From: Photobacterium profundum
GTDB lineage: Bacteria > Pseudomonadota > Gammaproteobacteria > Enterobacterales > Vibrionaceae
Length of the DNA stretch: 64,000 bases
Direction: 5' to 3'
Assembly (NCBI RefSeq): GCF_003026285.1
Contig: NZ_PYOD01000017.1
Span: 1 to 64,000, forward strand
Made by a program: the position numbers and the translations under genes. The notes under the pieces are model-generated. The model saw nothing but the letters and a program-made list of their open reading frames with translations, had not been told where the DNA came from and searched no databases. This document shows positions 61,215-64,000 of the stretch, one piece after another (position 1 is the stretch's first letter; each line of letters opens with the position of its first letter).

Positions 61215-62918
61215 TTAATGGTCGTGTGCTTCACCCGCACCTTTAGGGTAGCGAATTGATTCAACCATATCTTGAACATCTTTTGGTACTTCAGCGGTGA
61301 ACTTGTTAACCACAATGGAAACTACGAAGTTCAGACACATACCTAGCGTACCAATACCTTCAGGGCTGATGCCGAAGAACCAGTTATCAGGTGTGCTTGC
61401 TGCTGGGTTGATAAACTTGAAGTAAATAATGTACGAGGCCGTAAACGTAATACCCGTTAGCATGCCCGCAATCGCACCTTCTTTGTTCATCTTCTTATAG
61501 AAGATGCCCAAAATAATCGCTGGGAAGAAAGAGGCTGCCGCTAAGCCGAACGAGAAGGCAACAACCTGAGCCACAAATCCTGGTGGATTAATACCAAGGT
61601 AACCTGCACCGACTATCGCGAGAGCGGCACCGACTCGTGCTGCTAATAGCTCTTGTTTATCGGTCATGTCAGGCTTGAAGCCTTTCTTTAACAAGTCATG
61701 TGATATCGAGGTCGAGATAACCAATAGTAACCCTGCAGCGGTTGATAAAGCTGCGGCTAGGCCACCAGCTGCCAACAATGCCACTACCCAATTCGGTAAA
61801 TTAGCTAACTCGGGGCTTGCCAGTACAATGATGTCGCGGTTGATATTCATTTCGTTACGATCATCGCCAGAATAGAACATTTTTCCGTCGTTGTTTTTAT
61901 CTTCCCACTTAACTAGGCCTGTCTTCTCCCAGTTCTTAACCCAACCAGGGGCTTGTTCTGCAGATACGCCTTGCATGTCTGGGCCGTTGATTGTCTCAAT
62001 CATATTGATACGCGCAAACGCGGCAACTGAAGGGGCTGTCGTATAAAGTAGTGAGATGAACAGTAGTGCCCAACCAGCAGAAATACGCGCATCTTTCACA
62101 CGAGGAACCGTGAAGAAGCGAATAATAACGTGTGGTAAACCGGCAGTACCCACCATCAATGCAGAACAGATAAAGAATACGTCAACCATACTCTTTGAAC
62201 CATCGGTGTAGGCGGTGAAACCTAACTCTGTGGTTAATCCATCAAGCTTGTCAAGTACGTATGTTTCAGACCCTGTTAGCGTAGAACCCAAACCTAGTTG
62301 GGGGATACTGTTTCCCGTCATCATGATTGACGTAAATACTGCTGGAACAAGGAATGCAAAAATAAGAACACAAAATTGTGCAACCTGCGTGTAGGTAATA
62401 CCTTTCATGCCACCTAGTACGGCGTAGAAAAATACGATACCCATACCGATAATGATACCCATGTTGATATCAACTTCGAGGAAGCGGGCAAATACAACCC
62501 CAACTCCACGCATTTGACCTGCTACGTAAGTAAACGAAACGAAGATGGCACAAAAGACAGCTACCATACGTGCAGTTCTAGAATAGTAACGCTCACCAAT
62601 GAAATCAGGCACAGTAAACTGACCAAATTTACGTAAGTAAGGCGCAAGACACAGTGCGAGTAGTACATAACCACCCGTCCAGCCCATTAGGTATACACCG
62701 CCATCGTAACCAACAAATGAGATGATACCTGCCATTGAAATAAACGATGCTGCCGACATCCAGTCAGCTGCGGTAGCCATACCATTCGCAATAGGATGAA
62801 CCCCACCGCCAGCAACATAGAACTCACTTGTTGTTCCTGCGCGTGCCCAAATGGCAATACCGATATACACCGAAAAGGTGAGACCCACTAAAATAAACGT
62901 CCAGGTTTGGATATCCAT
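61215..62918 (-). CDS. actP: Cation/acetate symporter (ActP-like, SSS family)
   Basis: 567 residues from the ATG at 62918 (MDIQTWTFILVGLTFSVYIG) with GAGG upstream; the frame is open to 62966 without support. About thirteen membrane segments. Blocks: FYVAGGGVHPIANGMATAADWMSAAS, GGYVLLALCLAPYLRKFG, VLGGMKGITYTQVAQF, VGTAGLPHVIIRFFTVP. A hydrophilic loop of about 60 residues lies near 335-395. Paired with a DUF4212 small subunit 10 nt upstream. Acetate as substrate is inferred from homology and the acs/crbS context. Confidence 0.88.
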   Translation of the reverse strand: MDIQTWTFILVGLTFSVYIGIAIWARAGTTSEFYVAGGGVHPIANGMATAADWMSAASFISMAGIISFVGYDGGVYLMGWTGGYVLLALCLAPYLRKFGQFTVPDFIGERYYSRTARMVAVFCAIFVSFTYVAGQMRGVGVVFARFLEVDINMGIIIGMGIVFFYAVLGGMKGITYTQVAQFCVLIFAFLVPAVFTSIMMTGNSIPQLGLGSTLTGSETYVLDKLDGLTTELGFTAYTDGSKSMVDVFFICSALMVGTAGLPHVIIRFFTVPRVKDARISAGWALLFISLLYTTAPSVAAFARINMIETINGPDMQGVSAEQAPGWVKNWEKTGLVKWEDKNNDGKMFYSGDDRNEMNINRDIIVLASPELANLPNWVVALLAAGGLAAALSTAAGLLLVISTSISHDLLKKGFKPDMTDKQELLAARVGAALAIVGAGYLGINPPGFVAQVVAFSFGLAAASFFPAIILGIFYKKMNKEGAIAGMLTGITFTASYIIYFKFINPAASTPDNWFFGISPEGIGTLGMCLNFVVSIVVNKFTAEVPKDVQDMVESIRYPKGAGEAHDH

Positions 62919-62928
62919 AACTAACCTC

Positions 62929-63195
62929 TTAGTCTTCTTGTACGTTGAACTTACGGTCGAGTGCATTCATGCGCACTACGTAGACAAAAATCAGTACCAC
63001 AAAGGTATAAATGGAACCCTGTTGCGAGAACCAAAACCCTAATTTGAAGCCACCGATTTGGAAGTTGTTAAGAACATCGACAAATAAAATGCCGGCACCG
63101 AACGAAACCATGAACCAAATAGTGAGTAGGTAAGCCATTGTACTGAGGTTTTCTTTCCAGTAGGCCTTAGCCTGCTCCTTGGATTCAAACGCCAT
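62929..63195 (-). CDS. DUF4212 small membrane protein, partner of the ActP-like symporter
   Basis: 88 residues from the ATG at 63195 (MAFESKEQAKAYWKENLSTM), with AAGGAG 6 nt upstream. Two membrane helices (about 23-43 and 55-77). DUF4212 proteins are almost always encoded just ahead of an ActP/DhlC-like symporter, and a few are fused to it, so a small subunit role is likely. Confidence 0.88.
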   Translation of the reverse strand: MAFESKEQAKAYWKENLSTMAYLLTIWFMVSFGAGILFVDVLNNFQIGGFKLGFWFSQQGSIYTFVVLIFVYVVRMNALDRKFNVQED

Positions 63196-63268
63196 TGTCA
63201 TCTCCTTACACGTCATGTTAATAATCGCGGCAAATGCGCGTTAATAAAATGTTACAGAAAGACAATAG

Positions 63269-63281
63269 CAACGATCTTACA
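63269..63281 (-). promoter_or_regulatory. Candidate acetate-regulon motif upstream of DUF4212-actP
   Basis: On the minus strand TGTAAGATCGTTG, 10 of 13 positions like the acs-upstream site, 74-86 bp before the DUF4212 start. Confidence 0.35.
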
Positions 63282-63315
63282 ACTAAACAGTGCAACTTTA
63301 GTCGTGCTAAAAACC

Positions 63316-63343
63316 AAAAAATCGCCCAGAAACAGGCGATTTT
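63316..63343 (-). terminator. Terminator after the marC-like gene
   Basis: AAAATCGCC / GGCGATTTT stem; on the minus strand it is followed by TTTTTT-like residues. It separates the marC-family gene from the DUF4212-actP promoter. Confidence 0.82.
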
Positions 63344-63397
63344 GTGAGATGAGATAGAAATTTAGCATGTTAATGACTTGTTGCATTAGCCGAAGGT

Positions 63398-64000
63398 CTA
63401 AGTCATAAGGTAAAAATCCTTGATACCAATTAGCAGGTTGTTTACTGCCACTGCGGCAAGGATTAACCCCATCACTCGGCTAATAATCGCAGCCCCTACA
63501 TTACCAATATATTTCTGGATTTTATTTGCCCCAAGCATTAAGAATAACGTGACTAATAAAACACTCAGCATCACTAATGTTGTGACTATCTGATCGCCCA
63601 GCGAGTAACGGTTGTTATCCGTTAACATTACCACTGCCATCATGGCTCCTGGTGATGCAATGGAAGGCACCGCTAAAGGGTATACCGCTAAGCTACCTAG
63701 TTCAGAGTGCTGAACTTCTTGTTCGCTTATCTTACATTCTTGGTCTACTTTTCCTTCGCCAAAAATCATTGTTAGGGCAAAAAGTAGCAGAACAAGCCCC
63801 CCAGCAGCTTGAAAAGCAGGAAGGGGTATTTGCATCGCTTCCAGTAATATCTGACCGATAATAATAAAGAACAATAAAATTCCGGCAGATATAGCAATGG
63901 CTTTTAGTGCGACTAAGCGGCGCTGTTGTGCATTTAGGTGGCTGGTTTGAGCAAGGTACACGGGTACTGAGCCGATAGGATCGACAACAGCCCAAATGAG
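63398..64000 (-). CDS. MarC-family integral membrane protein (partial, 5' end outside window)
   Basis: The frame runs off the right edge, so the N-terminus is missing. The visible 200 residues start LIWAVVDPIGSVPVYLAQTS, a MarC-family signature, and contain about five hydrophobic segments (FIIIGQILLEAMQIPLPAFQ; GLVLLLFALTMIFG; VPSIASPGAMMAVVML). Function of MarC proteins is unsettled; despite the name they are not proven antibiotic transporters. Confidence 0.88.
   Translation of the reverse strand, partial: LIWAVVDPIGSVPVYLAQTSHLNAQQRRLVALKAIAISAGILLFFIIIGQILLEAMQIPLPAFQAAGGLVLLLFALTMIFGEGKVDQECKISEQEVQHSELGSLAVYPLAVPSIASPGAMMAVVMLTDNNRYSLGDQIVTTLVMLSVLLVTLFLMLGANKIQKYIGNVGAAIISRVMGLILAAVAVNNLLIGIKDFYLMT

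Overview
The window reads as a chromosomal segment of a gammaproteobacterium of the Vibrionaceae, most likely a Photobacterium. The evidence is protein similarity and gene order: murB-birA-coaX, thrU-tyrU-glyT-thrT-tufB, secE-nusG-rplKAJL-rpoBC, rsd/nudC/hemE, yjaG-hupA-yjaH-purHD, and accBC-yhdT-panF-prmA-dusB-fis, plus a vibrio-type acetate-scavenging locus. The genus is an inference; no 16S gene lies in the window.

Layout. Positions 1-1.2 kb hold a tRNA-Asp (probably the tail of an rRNA operon) with its terminator, then a decayed IS630-family element. From 1.3 to 3.8 kb on the minus strand are a nicotinamidase, phosphatidylserine synthase (pssA) and a GNAT acetyltransferase. From 3.9 to 20.6 kb on the plus strand is a growth-related block: murB-birA-coaX (overlapping genes), four tRNAs, EF-Tu, SecE, NusG, the L11/L1 and L10/L7-L12 operons with their autoregulatory leaders, and RNA polymerase beta and beta prime. 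Then come rsd (minus), nudC and hemE. From 23.6 to 26.5 kb a three-gene minus-strand Gtr-type glycosyl-transfer cassette is inserted, preceded by a perfect 17-bp palindrome. Next are a uracil-DNA-glycosylase-family protein and a D-2-hydroxyacid dehydrogenase (minus), yjaG, and brnQ with a leucine-rich leader peptide. A CBS/DUF21 membrane protein, hupA, yjaH, the purHD operon with a PurR box, zntR, a small lipoprotein and ppnP follow.

From 37.6 to 43.8 kb is a MalI-type module: malI, divergent malX-malY, and an EamA exporter facing an AraC regulator. Identical or near-identical palindromes occur in both intergenic regions, suggesting one regulon. From 44.1 to 50.9 kb (minus) are two conserved groups: prmA, dusB and fis, and aroQ-accB-accC with yhdT-panF. 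From 51.4 to 63.2 kb is an acetate module: acs, a DEDDh exonuclease, a cNMP/CBS/DUF294 nucleotidyltransferase-like protein, an HcaT-like transporter, a CrbS-type transporter-kinase-receiver fusion, and an ActP-like symporter with its DUF4212 partner. A MarC-family gene runs off the right edge.

Most of the window is ordinary housekeeping sequence. The parts worth a second look are the brnQ leader, the gtr cassette with its palindrome, the spread of MalI-type operators, and a short motif shared by the acs and DUF4212/actP upstream regions.
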